Shown piece after piece: positions 46,661 to 56,976 of a stretch of DNA of 64,000 bases. The stretch is taken from NCBI GenBank assembly GCA_020186115.1, contig WSYJ01000177.1:1-64000 (forward strand), in the 5' to 3' direction. A program made the translations under genes and the position numbers. The stretch comes from Histomonas meleagridis. Its lineage: Eukaryota > Parabasalia > Tritrichomonadida > Dientamoebidae. The notes beneath the pieces are model-generated. The model saw nothing but the letters and a program-made list of their open reading frames with translations, did no database searches and was not told the origin of the DNA. How positions within the stretch are numbered: position 1 is the first letter of the stretch; every line of letters starts with the position of its first letter.

Positions 46661-48557
46661 ATGAACTTTGAACAAGGCTGCATTTACCTTCAATTAGGTT
46701 TAAGACAGAATTATGACAATACTGTATTTCACAAGCAATTGTTCATTTTAGAATTTCCAGGTTCTCTTTATTTAACATATTTCGATATTACAAAATTTAT
46801 TCAAAATTTACCATTATTTATTACATGTAAATAGCACACCATCAGACGAAATAATGATATCAATTTTTCGATATCATGTTCCAAATGTGATCAAATAATT
46901 TTCAAATTGCATTTACAAAAAACCTCTGAAACAGGAACAATAGGCTGCAGAATTTTATGCGAACATGTAATCGACCTTCTTCATGAAGAAACAGATAATT
47001 CTTCCAGAAAGTTTATATTTGTGTTTCCATTGGATTAAGAAATAATTAACAATCATAAAAAAAATTTCCAAATAATTCATCCGCTTCGGATGATTGGCAA
47101 AATAATATATAAAAATACTTCGAATGTAATTTTAAAACATTTTTTAAGGCAAATTATTTTTTCAAATTGTTTGTATTATAAACTTTCGAATCAAAAAACG
47201 AAATGTTCAAGTTCGGAGAAAATTATTTTTTCGAGGAGTGGTTTTTTCTTCATATATAAATATGAAGAAAAATCAGATATCGAGAATTTATTATTAGTAT
47301 ATGAAAATTAACCAGTTCAATGCTTCATTTGAATTTTACCTGGAGATTCAGGATTTCTATCTATCGATGGTGGTTGTCTTTATATTCGAATAGATGCTTC
47401 GTTTTATGCTTTACGTCCATATGTGTATTCAATACAACTTTTAATATTCAATAATGTATCGATTTCTTCGATAATTATTTTAGGTCCATCGGAATCTAAA
47501 AATTTATATTCACTTATCTATGTATAAAAAATAATTACTAATTCTGATCGTATAAATAATTTACCAGTATTATCTGATGAAGGGAGTGCTATTGAATCTT
47601 TTGTTAATCATTTAGATTAGAAACAATTTTTATGTTATATGCATTTAATTGAGAAAATTGGTTCGGGGTCTTTTATCGCACAAATTGTGGTAAGATTATT
47701 ATCTCAACCTAATATTGATAGTTATGAGATTTAATTAGTTCAATCTATTGCAGATGTTAATGAACTCATTATTAATGAAGAAATCGATACAAAAACGATT
47801 ATGAAATTTGGGAAAATATTTGATATACAAATATTGAATAATAATCTTATTGCAAAAAGTAGTAATCATCGAAATAGTTAATGTAATAGACATTAGGAAT
47901 CTCAACATGCTCAAATCACATTGAAAGTTTGCACAAAAAAATGAATGTGAATGTTTTCCGATTTCACAAAATTAATCGAAGATTACAAATTGATTTAGAT
48001 ACAATTTATGATATTTATAATAATTTTGAAATAAATTCAGAAAAACAAACTCATAGATTACTTTGCAATTTAAAGATAGTTGCACAACAATCTTCAATCG
48101 TTCAATGTGAAACATGTTATATGAATTGTGGGGTGATATATATTCAAATATAATCGGAATTAATGATTTTCCTTGCATACATACTATAAAATGCTCATGT
48201 TTATATTTTGAAAATCTTGAACTTCCAGTCTTTAATAATGACATAAATTTTGTTGAAATACATCCATCATTTGATTCTTGGTCGTTTTCTTCAAAAGCAC
48301 CTGTATACTTATATGAAAAAACATATGATGAATATAATTATTCCAAACAAAATATTAAAGAATGTGATTTTATATATGAATTAGTCAAAAATATATATCA
48401 CATTAAAGGATGCTTATTAAATTTGATAGAAACTTTTATGGAGATTTCCAAACTATGGGGTGTCGAAACTAATAACAATAAGGAAAATATAAATAATGTG
48501 AACTTCAAAGCAAAATTTAAATATAAAGCATATAAAAAAATAATGAGTATTAAATAA
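46661..48557 (+). pseudogene. MULE transposase, second family, with many TAR codons
   Basis: From the ATG at 46661 a single frame runs about 480 codons to about 48.11 kb, apparently without frameshift but with about nine TAA/TAG and one TGA (for example TAG 46832-46834). In order it holds an N-terminal zinc-like region (CSKCDQ...CRILCEHV), IDASFYALRPYVYSIQLLIF with the first Asp (about 47.4 kb), LPVLSDEGSAIESF with the second (about 47.58 kb), IEKIGSGSFIAQIV and SIADVNELI. The frame changes near 48.12 kb into the ORF 48114-48557 with a SWIM-like finger (FPCIHTIKCSC). The paralogue at 43.7-44.3 kb has the same order. It separates two Helitron relics. The many nonsense codons without indels are notable. 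Confidence 0.7.
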
Positions 48558-48559
48558 TG

Positions 48560-49245
48560 AATAATGTTTCAAAATAATAAAGTATACATATTGTAATATT
48601 TATAAATTAATGCTGAATTTTTATAATAATGAAAAACGAATAATAGGATATTATTGTATAATTTTTTGGAGTAATCTGAATGTTAATAAAAAAATGATTT
48701 TAAAAAATATGCATAAATATATTAAAAATATTTTTCTATAAAAAAATAACAACCATAATAATTTTTACCTTATCATAAATATGTCAAACTAAATTAAAAT
48801 ACATTATGATATGAACAGTAAAAATGTATAATTGTATATAATTATCATCTCACAACATGATTTTTTTGCCTATGTCTGTTCGCATTTATTGTCAAATTTC
48901 ATATCGTCATTGAATTTATTTAATACAAAAATAAGAATATTTTCATTATTTATTCAAGTATTCAAATAATTACAAACATTTTATGATTTACCTAATTATT
49001 TTGTTATTATTTTTAGAATATGAAAAAAAATAAGCATTCCGTAAAAAAAAGTCAAAAAAATATAGAATCATTGAATCGAACCATTGGAATAGTTAACCCT
49101 TTAAATAAGTTACATGAAATTCATATAAATCAAATCAAAATTTATATATAACTATATTAACTTTCGAAAATGCAATAAATTTCCACTCCCGACTATTTTT
49201 ATTAATGAAAATTCATAAATAAATATCATCATTTAATAAAAATAA
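48560..49245. other. AT-rich spacer
   Basis: No coding or terminal repeat is recognised between the second-family MULE and the following Helitron helicase relic. Confidence 0.4.
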
Positions 49246-49249
49246 ATGA

Positions 49250-50513
49250 AGATATGACTAATTATTTAATTTCTTTGAAAGATGAAGTATCAATAGAACA
49301 AAAAAGAATAATAGATAATGTTATTGATGTATTAAATTGTATAATCAAATAATGAATAATTCTATTCCATCTCTTGCTCATGAACCTGTGCCTTTATCAA
49401 TAAATATATTCATTTTTCATTCGATCCCCCAACAAAAATCAATGCAACTAACGAGCTTATTACAATTATTAATGCATTTAATAATGATCAATGTTTCGTT
49501 TTTAATGAAATTAATAGTCGAATACAAAATTGAATTCAAATTGAAGCTTCTATAAGTGGCAAAGCAGGTACAGGGAGAACTTTTTTAATTAATGCTATCA
49601 AGAAACTTTTGATTTCGAAAGATATATGTGGTGGAAGAACTGTTTAAATCTGCATTTGGGATAAATTCACCACAATAGACGAAGTAACAATGACATCTGT
49701 CACAAAAAAATGATCCAAATTTATTTTTTTGGTGGTAGAAGTATTTTGTTTTTTGAAGACCGTGCACAAGTCCCTGCAGTTTCTAAGACATATGATGATT
49801 ATTCCGAATGGATTGAACTATTTTACAAAAGCAAATTTTTTATAGAATTTAATAGATTCGATTTAAATATTGTCATGCGTCATAATCCTTATGAACATAC
49901 TTTCATTTAATTAATTAAATATATAACATATGTTCGAAATAATTTATATTGGGTCATATTTTTATATGAATATATAATGAATTTATTAGAACAGAGATTT
50001 ATACCCGAAACAATTGACACTGTAATTCATACAATAGATAATAGTGTAGGGGGGATTAATATGGATGGAATGGTCATCACTTTTATTAATCGAGAAGAGA
50101 TGGAAATGAATATTATAATGCAATCCTATTAAGAAGATTAAATGGAGATCATATTCAAATCAAAAATATACAAGCAAAATTTATCATCGATCAAAAATGT
50201 TCATATTATCCGAATGACTATGATGTTCCAATGGAGCACGAACGTGAAATTCAAAGTCAAACAGCTCGCATATATCAAGCTTATAAATAAAATTGGAATC
50301 TTATATGGTGTCATGAAAAAGAGATTGATAAAATCTATTATTCCATTTCATCTTCATATAGCACCAAATTGTAGAATTTTGCTCCTACAAAATTTAGATA
50401 TTAATAGGGGATCAATTAATGGTTCACCGGGAACCTTAATGGAAAATCTATTTTTGTGTATCGATTTTCAATCGAATTGGCATGGGTTGCAGAAAGTGAT
50501 TTTTAATAAATAA
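49250..50513 (+). pseudogene. Helitron PIF1-type helicase, broken (copy 2)
   Basis: Shifted frames give NAFNNDQCFVFNEINSRI, a good Walker A (SGKAGTGRTFLINAIKKLL, about 49.56 kb), TIDEVTMTSV and FFEDRAQVPAVSKTYDDYSE (motif II region, 49.74-49.81 kb). RFDLNIVMRHNPYE follows, then HIQIKNIQAKFIIDQ (about 50.15 kb) and the terminal ILLLQNLDINRGSINGSPGTL (about 50.38-50.44 kb). This is the PIF1/Helitron helicase order. TGA near 49.53 and 49.71 kb and TAA near 49.65 kb interrupt it, with several frame changes. It is a separate copy from the one at 45-46.6 kb, because both contain the Walker A region. Confidence 0.7.
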
Positions 50514-50519
50514 ACAAGA

Positions 50520-51168
50520 TTTTTTCAGAATTTATAATATGTATTGTTTTATTTAGTATTTGATTTTTTTTTCATACGACTTATTCTTGATGTGATTTGT
50601 TTTTAGTATGGTTTGAGATAGATACGATTTTCACTTTTCTTGTATACCGTCAGTGACGAAACAGCTGTTATTTCAAATTTTCAAATGTTAAATTTCAAAA
50701 TTTTGAAGTGCTTTTGACTCTTTTGATTTTCTTTCTTTAAGCAAATTATAAACATCATCAGATGTTATTAATTTGCTTGCCAATGAAAACCTTTTAGTTG
50801 CTTTTATCATTGCAATCACAAGATCAAATAGTTGGATAATGTTAAATATCTTGGAAAAGTGCATACGATAATATTATTTTTTCGGAAATTTTTTATATCT
50901 TTTGTATTCTTTCTTGCTACATGGGAATATAAAAATAATAATATTGGTTGATCTGGGTTCATGTTATTCCTTTCTCTGTATTATATAATTAGATAATTAT
51001 ATAATTATATACAATTAGTGAAATAAATTTTAGAATAAATTTTAGAATATTCTAGAGATAAATCTTGATCCGTTTAATTGCTGAACGTTAAAAAACGTTA
51101 TTGTTCTTGAAATTGTAATAAAAAGTGGCAGATCCTCAAAAAATTGATAATTTTACACCATATTTCCT
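50520..51168. other. Upstream region of the kinase gene
   Basis: AT-rich intergenic DNA with no gene recognised. The kinase start codon follows TTTTACACCATATTTCCTTTG. I could not identify a convincing promoter motif. Confidence 0.35.
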
Positions 51169-51171
51169 TTG

Positions 51172-52344
51172 ATGAACCTGTGGCGTCCTATTGAACAGGC
51201 TGACCCATTATTTAGTGAACTCTATGGGCTTGTAAGGACGTTGTCATTTGAAGAATTTCAAAGTCAATATCATTATGTGAAAATAATTCATCAATCACGA
51301 AACTCAACAGTTCGTCTTGCTACACATATTGAAACAGGGCAAAGTGTAATTATGAAAACCATATATAAGTCTAAATTGACAAATCCCAAGCAAGTTTGTG
51401 CACTAGCGCGTGAAATCAAAATCTTAAGATTTTTTGGCGAAAATAGACATATAACCGAACTCTACGACGCTCTTGATGTAATAGATGGAATTTATCTTAT
51501 TCTTGAGTATGCTGAAGGAGGTGATTTATATTCATACATTTCAACACACAAACATCTACAAGAATATGAAATCAAGCGCTTTTTTTATTCCATTGTTAAG
51601 ACTGTTTCTTTTATGCATATTAATGGTTATGTTCACCGTGATCTCAAACTTGAAAATATTCTTCTAGATGAGAATGGTCGTGTTATGTTAGCCGATTTTG
51701 GATGTTCACGCGAGTTCAAAGAAGGTGAATTTACATCATCTGTATGTGGAACTGTTCAATATGAACCACCTGAGATTCTTCTTTGCAAGAGCTATGACGC
51801 CACAAAAGTTGACTCTTGGGCACTTGGTATTATTCTCTATGCGCTCTTCTTTAACAAACTTCCGTATAACGGGAACTCTGTTTGTGAAGCGCTTGGACAA
51901 ATCGTTCGAGAAGAAATAGTTATCCCGAATGGAATTTCCGAAGACGCAAGAAAGATTTTACATGGTCTTTTATGCAATGATCCGGAAAAAAGGCTTCGTG
52001 TTGTCGATCTTCCGAATCATCCATGGTTAAGAAGGGTTCATTTGATGCAAAAGAACTCACAAAAAAAGGATAGAATACACTTGGCGGCGTTGAAAACTAT
52101 GCAAGAAAGTAATACCGAAGGAATGGATGAAAATAAACTTGTATCTTATCGAATCATGAAAAGAAAGTATCAAGTTGGTAAGATGCTAAATATGAACCCT
52201 GTTGAGCATGATATGGGAAGAATACCAACCCCAGAAGCAAGGGCAAGAGAATGTCGATCAAAGTTAATATTGAGACCAATGTCAGCTAATATCGCACAGA
52301 AAAAATTGCTGGCTTCTCTTGTGCCACCATCGAAGTTTATTTAG
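51172..52344 (+). CDS. Ser/Thr protein kinase (CAMK/AMPK-like)
   Basis: The 391-codon frame contains an ATG at 51172, giving 390 residues. The kinase domain spans about 35-290. It has the ATP-anchoring Lys in VIMKTI (about K62), the hinge ILEYAEGGDLYSYI, the catalytic loop HRDLKLEN, DFG (LADFGCSREF), an activation-segment end GTVQYEPPE and a final WALGIILYALFFNKLPY block. All catalytic residues are present. Two features are unusual: the glycine-rich loop reads IIHQSRNSTVRLA with no Gly, and the APE motif is PPE. The C-terminal tail of about 100 residues is basic. Its SNF1/CAMK-like lobes place it among CAMK-related kinases, a much-expanded group in parabasalids. It probably is an active host kinase, possibly with atypical nucleotide binding. 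Confidence 0.85.
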   Translation: MNLWRPIEQADPLFSELYGLVRTLSFEEFQSQYHYVKIIHQSRNSTVRLATHIETGQSVIMKTIYKSKLTNPKQVCALAREIKILRFFGENRHITELYDALDVIDGIYLILEYAEGGDLYSYISTHKHLQEYEIKRFFYSIVKTVSFMHINGYVHRDLKLENILLDENGRVMLADFGCSREFKEGEFTSSVCGTVQYEPPEILLCKSYDATKVDSWALGIILYALFFNKLPYNGNSVCEALGQIVREEIVIPNGISEDARKILHGLLCNDPEKRLRVVDLPNHPWLRRVHLMQKNSQKKDRIHLAALKTMQESNTEGMDENKLVSYRIMKRKYQVGKMLNMNPVEHDMGRIPTPEARARECRSKLILRPMSANIAQKKLLASLVPPSKFI

Positions 52345-52743
52345 TGATTGTTATAAAATTGTTACTATAATAAAAGTATTTTTACATCAGTGAGGTGAGG
52401 TGTTGTCAAAATATATTCGTCAGAATATTCTTGACGCATCAACATTTGAAAAACATTACTTCTCGATAAAAGATATTGAATCTAACCATCAAGTATATAT
52501 AATATATTATTGTGTACATAATTGATGATTTAATTTAATATAAATGCTATATTATATTTGAGTAAAGATGAGATAAATTTATTTTGAAACAAAAAGTGAT
52601 AGAAATTGACTTTTGATAAGTGAAACTGTCCTTTGACCAATTTCCGATCTCTTATGATTACTTTTTGTCATGATGATAAAATTCGATTCTCATCTATAAG
52701 AATTTGGTTAATATCTATATCAAGCAATGATGGAAATTTATGT

Positions 52744-54132
52744 TTAGTTTTCATGAAATAAATCATTAAAATTGTTTTCGATTTGCAAATATTTGTTGAT
52801 TTCATTTAGATTTACTTCTAATGAAATTATTTCATTGCAATTTATTATTTCGTTGTTATTAACATTAAAACTATCGCTATAAGTTTCGCTATTATTATTA
52901 TTATCAATGCTTATGTTTTCATTATCTTTGTTATTTAGTTTAATATTTATGTTTTCGTTATTGTTTATTAATGTCAAATTATTTGTAATTAAAGATATTT
53001 CAAAGTTTAAGTCGGTGAAATCGAAAGATCATTTGTTTTGTTATCGAAGATATGTCCGCTAAGTAAATTCGAAAAAGGCGAAGGTGAATCATCGAGCGAA
53101 TGAAATGAGAAATTCCTTAAATTCTTAGTCAATGCAATTCCAGTGTTTTCTTTTATTTTTTTCTGTTGATATTCTTCGAAAGTATCTTCGTTATTACTAT
53201 TGTTATTGTTATTATCATTTTCTTCTTTTATTTCTTCGTTTATACTATTCGCAGCATTTAAATCTTCTTGTGAAAACTCTTCCCATGAATAAACTTTTTT
53301 CGGTGTGAAGAAAACGCTAATTAAATGAAACGTGATGATCAATTTGCGCTTTATATTTTGTCTTAAGTAAATTCTTTTCTTCTTTTAACTTTTTGATTTC
53401 GTTTAATAATGTTTCGATTTGTAATATATGTGAATCAAAGAGATCAGGCGAATGTTCATATATAACATTTGTTGTTGTTGTTCTTTCTAAATTATTGTTT
53501 GGAATGGGAATTAATGGCGAATCAGTATATTCTTCATGAATTTGAAGATTCTTCTTCGTAGTTGTGATGATTTGATCTAAACGATTCGCTTTTCGGATAA
53601 AGAGTGTTATTTTCTTATTCATTATTATAAGTATTTGTTTCTATTTCGTTATCTTTACTTTCTTTTTCGATAATATTTTTTGTTTCTATTTCCTTTTCAT
53701 CGTTATCTTCTGTATGAGTTTCATCATCAATACTTTTAGTTTCTGTTACATTTTCATTATTGTTGTTTATTTGTATTTCGTTTGCATTGTTATCCTCTGA
53801 TATAGTTTCATTTATGTTTTTATCTCTATTTCATTGCTTTGAACGTTTTCTTCCGAATGTGTTTCATCAGTATCATTTTGATTAGATTTAATTGCATTAT
53901 AATACTTTCGACTTGAACTTGGGAGTGTTGGCGGACTAAATGTTCCATTATTTTCATTTGATGCTTTTAATTTATTAATTTCTGAATTCAAATTTTTATT
54001 TATTTTTTCCAATTGTTTTTTTTCTTCAGATAATTGAACAATTTTATTCACTTGTTCATTTATTGATAATTTTAATGGTTGAATCAAATCGTCGTCATTA
54101 GAACAACAAATTTTATTAAAAGTTGATCTCAT
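52744..54132 (-). pseudogene. Low-complexity coiled-coil gene, frameshifted
   Basis: From the ATG at 54132 on the minus strand, successive frames (54132-53812, an ATG-less frame of about 53830-53630, 53622-53317, 53342-53007, 52977-52744) read as one protein of about 460 residues. It has a helical N-terminus (NEQVNKIVQLSEEKKQLEK), acidic Asn/Glu-rich linkers, a Ser/Pro-rich middle (TFSPPTLPSSSRKYY) and a second coiled segment (QIETLLNEIKKLKEEKNLL). At least four single-base frame changes separate them. It lies between the two kinase genes and starts about 70 bases after the end of the PAK gene, in the same direction. It is likely a decayed host gene; sequencing error in homopolymers is the main alternative. 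Confidence 0.5.
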
Positions 54133-54200
54133 AAATATATTTTCGAACGATCATTTTTACGATAATTTTAATACTCATTTACTCATTCCTCACAAAGTAA

Positions 54201-55679
54201 TTAAAATGGCTCTGCCTCCGCGTCTCTCTTTTTCTTTTCATTTAATGCAAACTTAATCACATCAGATATTTCCTTTTTGGTTGACACCCTTGTAAGAAAT
54301 GGATGCCTTAGTAATTCCTCAGCCGAAGGCCTTCTATCTGGATTTCTTTCGAGACATTTGCTACAAAAGTCATTAAACTGTGGAGACCATTGTGACTTAT
54401 CCGCACACCCTGAAACACCATTAACTACAATAAGATATAATGCGCGCATTGGAGGTTCATCGATATATGGAGGTTCACCATCTGCCATCTCAATGCACAT
54501 GATTCCGAGAGACCATATATCTACCTTGTAATCATATTCAAATCCTTGAATAAGTTCTGGAGCCATCCAATAAGGGGTGCCGCAAACGGTTTTGCGTTTG
54601 GAGTTATCGGTGTTCAATTGAGCAGTATAACCGAAATCTGCAATTTTCACATCACCTTCTAACGATACTAAAATGTTGTCACTTTTTATGTCACGGTGAA
54701 TTTTGTGTGACTTATGAATGACAACAAGAGCTTTAAGAACCTTCTGGACAAAATAAGCAATGTTAGGCTCAGTAAGATTGCAAATTGTTAGTACATCAGT
54801 GAGCATACCACCATTAATATATTCCATGATAATGTAAAGCCAGTTTTTTGATTCTACTACACTATGGATTTGAACAATGTTCTCGCTACGAAGAGCTCTT
54901 TGAACTTCAATTTCATTCTCGATAATTGGTCGTTCATTATGTGCAAGATCAATAGCTTTTACAGCAACTGTTTGACCAGTGGAATTAAGCTTTGCACGAA
55001 AAACAGTGCTAGTGCCTCCTGAACCAATTTGCTCAATATCAGATAATATTGTCTTTGGATCAACAATTGGAATCCTGTGAACATCAATAGGTCTAGGTAC
55101 TGGCGTGACTTGTGTGTTTGGTTTTGGCTTTGGTTCTGTTGACCCTTGCATAAAATTCATAACTTGGATAACTTCACTAGGATGAGCCAAAACCTGTTGT
55201 CTGTTTATTCCGGAATTCTGAAGTTGGCGTTCCATCCATTCTGGAAGTCCCGTAAGTCCAGTTTCACTATTCATTGAAACATGAACTTCATGTTCACAAC
55301 TTTGTGGTTCTGAAATAAGCAAAGGTCCATCAAAACTTCCTTCCGGCCGTACTGACATTTGTGCTTTTGGGTTTTTAACAACGCCTGCAACTCTTTGTTG
55401 AGGCATATATTTTGCAAGTTCTTCTGGTACATTGTGAAACTTACCTCTTGAATCAACTTCTACAGAAACTACATGTTCTACAGCTGTTGGCTCTCCTATA
55501 ACAAATTCTTTTGGTCCTAAATCAAGAGCATCCAATAAACTCTTTAGCATCTTATTGTCACTTTTTCTTTGCGCAAAAATTTGGTTATTTTCAATGGAAA
55601 ACGATATTTTTGACATTGAATTTCCTATCGGGAATGGCAACTGTATATAGCCGTTCATGAACTTGTGTTCGACAGTCAT
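54201..55679 (-). CDS. p21-activated-kinase (PAK)-like Ste20 kinase
   Basis: The protein (about 492 residues from the ATG at 55679) has, after an N-terminal beta-rich segment, two Rac/Cdc42-binding CRIB-like motifs in tandem. The first is degenerate (IGEPTAVEHVVSVEVDSRGK). The second is canonical (ISEPQSCEHEVHVSMNSETG, then LTGLPEWMERQLQNSGI). A Pro-rich linker leads to a kinase domain at about 213-470 with GSGGTSTVF, VAVKAI, HRDIKSDN, IADFGYTAQL and GTPYWMAPELI. These are Ste20/PAK group signatures, and all catalytic residues are present. PAKs are Rho-GTPase effectors controlling actin and polarity. The gene is intact and runs opposite to the kinase at 51.2 kb. The upstream region carries an imperfect hairpin at 55911-55967. 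Confidence 0.92.
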   Translation of the reverse strand: MTVEHKFMNGYIQLPFPIGNSMSKISFSIENNQIFAQRKSDNKMLKSLLDALDLGPKEFVIGEPTAVEHVVSVEVDSRGKFHNVPEELAKYMPQQRVAGVVKNPKAQMSVRPEGSFDGPLLISEPQSCEHEVHVSMNSETGLTGLPEWMERQLQNSGINRQQVLAHPSEVIQVMNFMQGSTEPKPKPNTQVTPVPRPIDVHRIPIVDPKTILSDIEQIGSGGTSTVFRAKLNSTGQTVAVKAIDLAHNERPIIENEIEVQRALRSENIVQIHSVVESKNWLYIIMEYINGGMLTDVLTICNLTEPNIAYFVQKVLKALVVIHKSHKIHRDIKSDNILVSLEGDVKIADFGYTAQLNTDNSKRKTVCGTPYWMAPELIQGFEYDYKVDIWSLGIMCIEMADGEPPYIDEPPMRALYLIVVNGVSGCADKSQWSPQFNDFCSKCLERNPDRRPSAEELLRHPFLTRVSTKKEISDVIKFALNEKKKRDAEAEPF

Positions 55680-56340
55680 CCCCAAAAAAAGTGTTGAATG
55701 TCGTGAATACCAACCAAAAAAAAAATAGCAATGATATGTTATTATTTATTTGTAAAGTGAAAAATTTAATGTCTTCAGATAATCTTGAAAAAATAAAATG
55801 ACTAGATTTTTAAAAATATACTAGATATCTTAATTCATCAATATTACAATCTTTTTCATGAAAAATCTGATTTGATACCTTTTCATAGAATTGGCCCACG
55901 ATTAATTTTCGATAATAGCCACTTTTTTTATCGGAAAAATCGATTTCGAAAAGTGGCGTTATTTATCGATTCTTTATATAAATTGAATTTAATCGAAAAT
56001 TTCTGGATTGAATGAGAAAACGTTATTGGATAAAAACCTTCTAATTTTCGTGTTGTCTGTGCTGTAATTTGAAATAAAAACAATAATCAGAAACACTTTT
56101 TAATTAATTCGTAAATATATTCAAATATTTTACACGCGTAAACTATAAAAAAAGTTAATTGAATGCTTTATATTCCGAGAAAAATATAGTGCTCAAATTC
56201 ATATAAATTTTTACTCGTGAAAATTTGGTCAAAACGCGATTATTAGAGATAAGACTAAGTCAATAGGGACAATATTCATATTCTTTTCATTACAATCTTA
56301 AATAAGAAATTTTTGAATGGTTTTTAATCGACCAAAACCG
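55680..56340. other. Intergenic region upstream of the PAK-like gene
   Basis: The 5' flank of the PAK gene contains the ATTCACGACATTCAACAC stretch close to the start, which could hold an initiator (TCA-type). Beyond the hairpin described separately nothing else is recognised. Confidence 0.35.
55911..55967. repeat. Imperfect hairpin upstream of the PAK-like gene
   Basis: The arms GATAATAGCCACTTTT and AAAAGTGGCGTTATTTATC are largely complementary with small bulges, around an AT-rich loop containing ATCGGAAAAATCGAT. It lies about 230 bases upstream of the minus-strand start. It could be a structured regulatory element or a small MITE relic. Confidence 0.45.
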
Positions 56341-56695
56341 TTAATTTATCGATAAAATCAGTTAACGGTCGTGCAAGAGCAACGGCCTTATCTTAAAATT
56401 CGAGGTAGGTATATAATGCGGTCGGAATCAATCCCAGGGACCCTAGGGAAACTTTTTCAGAGGGACGATAGCACCACTTTTCACATAAACACAACAAAAA
56501 CCTCGCATAACCAACACGAATTGTCCCCGGTTATATTTGGCCGGACATCTATCCTATTACTTTTATTTTTGGCCGAACAAATATCTTTTTTCAGTAATTA
56601 ACTTTATTTTTCATAAATGCTCCAATTTGTGACTAAAACGTATTTTTGTACTTCACAAAGAAAACCGTTTTCCTCCTGAATTTATCGTTACTTAA
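56341..56695. other. Left flank of the virus-like element
   Basis: No gene. It contains the 14-mer CAGGGACCCTAGGG (56435-56448) shared with the hairpin at 3.16 kb, and a loose direct repeat TTTGGCCG near 56.54 and 56.57 kb. A stretch AACGGCCTTATCTTAAA (about 56.38 kb) resembles AACGGTCTTATTTAAAA at about 63.86 kb in the right flank. I could not define a terminal repeat or a target-site duplication. Confidence 0.3.
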
Positions 56696-56713
56696 AATCC
56701 TAGATATATAGTA

Positions 56714-56956
56714 GTGCAACAATGTAAGTGTAAATTTAAGGATTATTTAGTATCTGATGTTTCAATGCACGCTGATTTCATTGAACGTGATCATTATGAA
56801 GATTATTTTTGTATTTATACGAATGAAAATAGAACTAAATATAAGAAATATGAATATAAAAGTAGAAAACCAAATTTTAAAATATGGTTTAAAGAAATGA
56901 ATGGTAAAGAAATTGAACCAGAATATTTTATGTTAGAATTATTATTAATTTATTAA
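56714..56956 (+). CDS. Short, 5'-truncated ORF of the virus-like element
   Basis: An 80-codon frame lacks an ATG at its open end; the first ATG is at 56765 and would leave 64 residues. It is rich in Tyr, Lys and Glu (RTKYKKYEYKSRKPNFKIWF) and ends in a beta-strand-like EPEYFMLELLLIY. The last 30 residues (hydrophobic strand, G-x-E/I turn, hydrophobic strand) recall the end of Polinton or adenovirus-like capsid proteins, but that resemblance is weak. It sits 20 bases before the fibre gene in the same direction, so it is likely the truncated last part of an upstream structural gene. Confidence 0.4.
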   Translation: MQQCKCKFKDYLVSDVSMHADFIERDHYEDYFCIYTNENRTKYKKYEYKSRKPNFKIWFKEMNGKEIEPEYFMLELLLIY

Positions 56957-56976
56957 ATAAAAATCATTTTTTATCG

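Noticed and set aside
56552-56560. TCCTATTAC as a CRESS-type nonamer origin
   Set aside because: The second base does not fit NANTATTAC and no stem flanks it.
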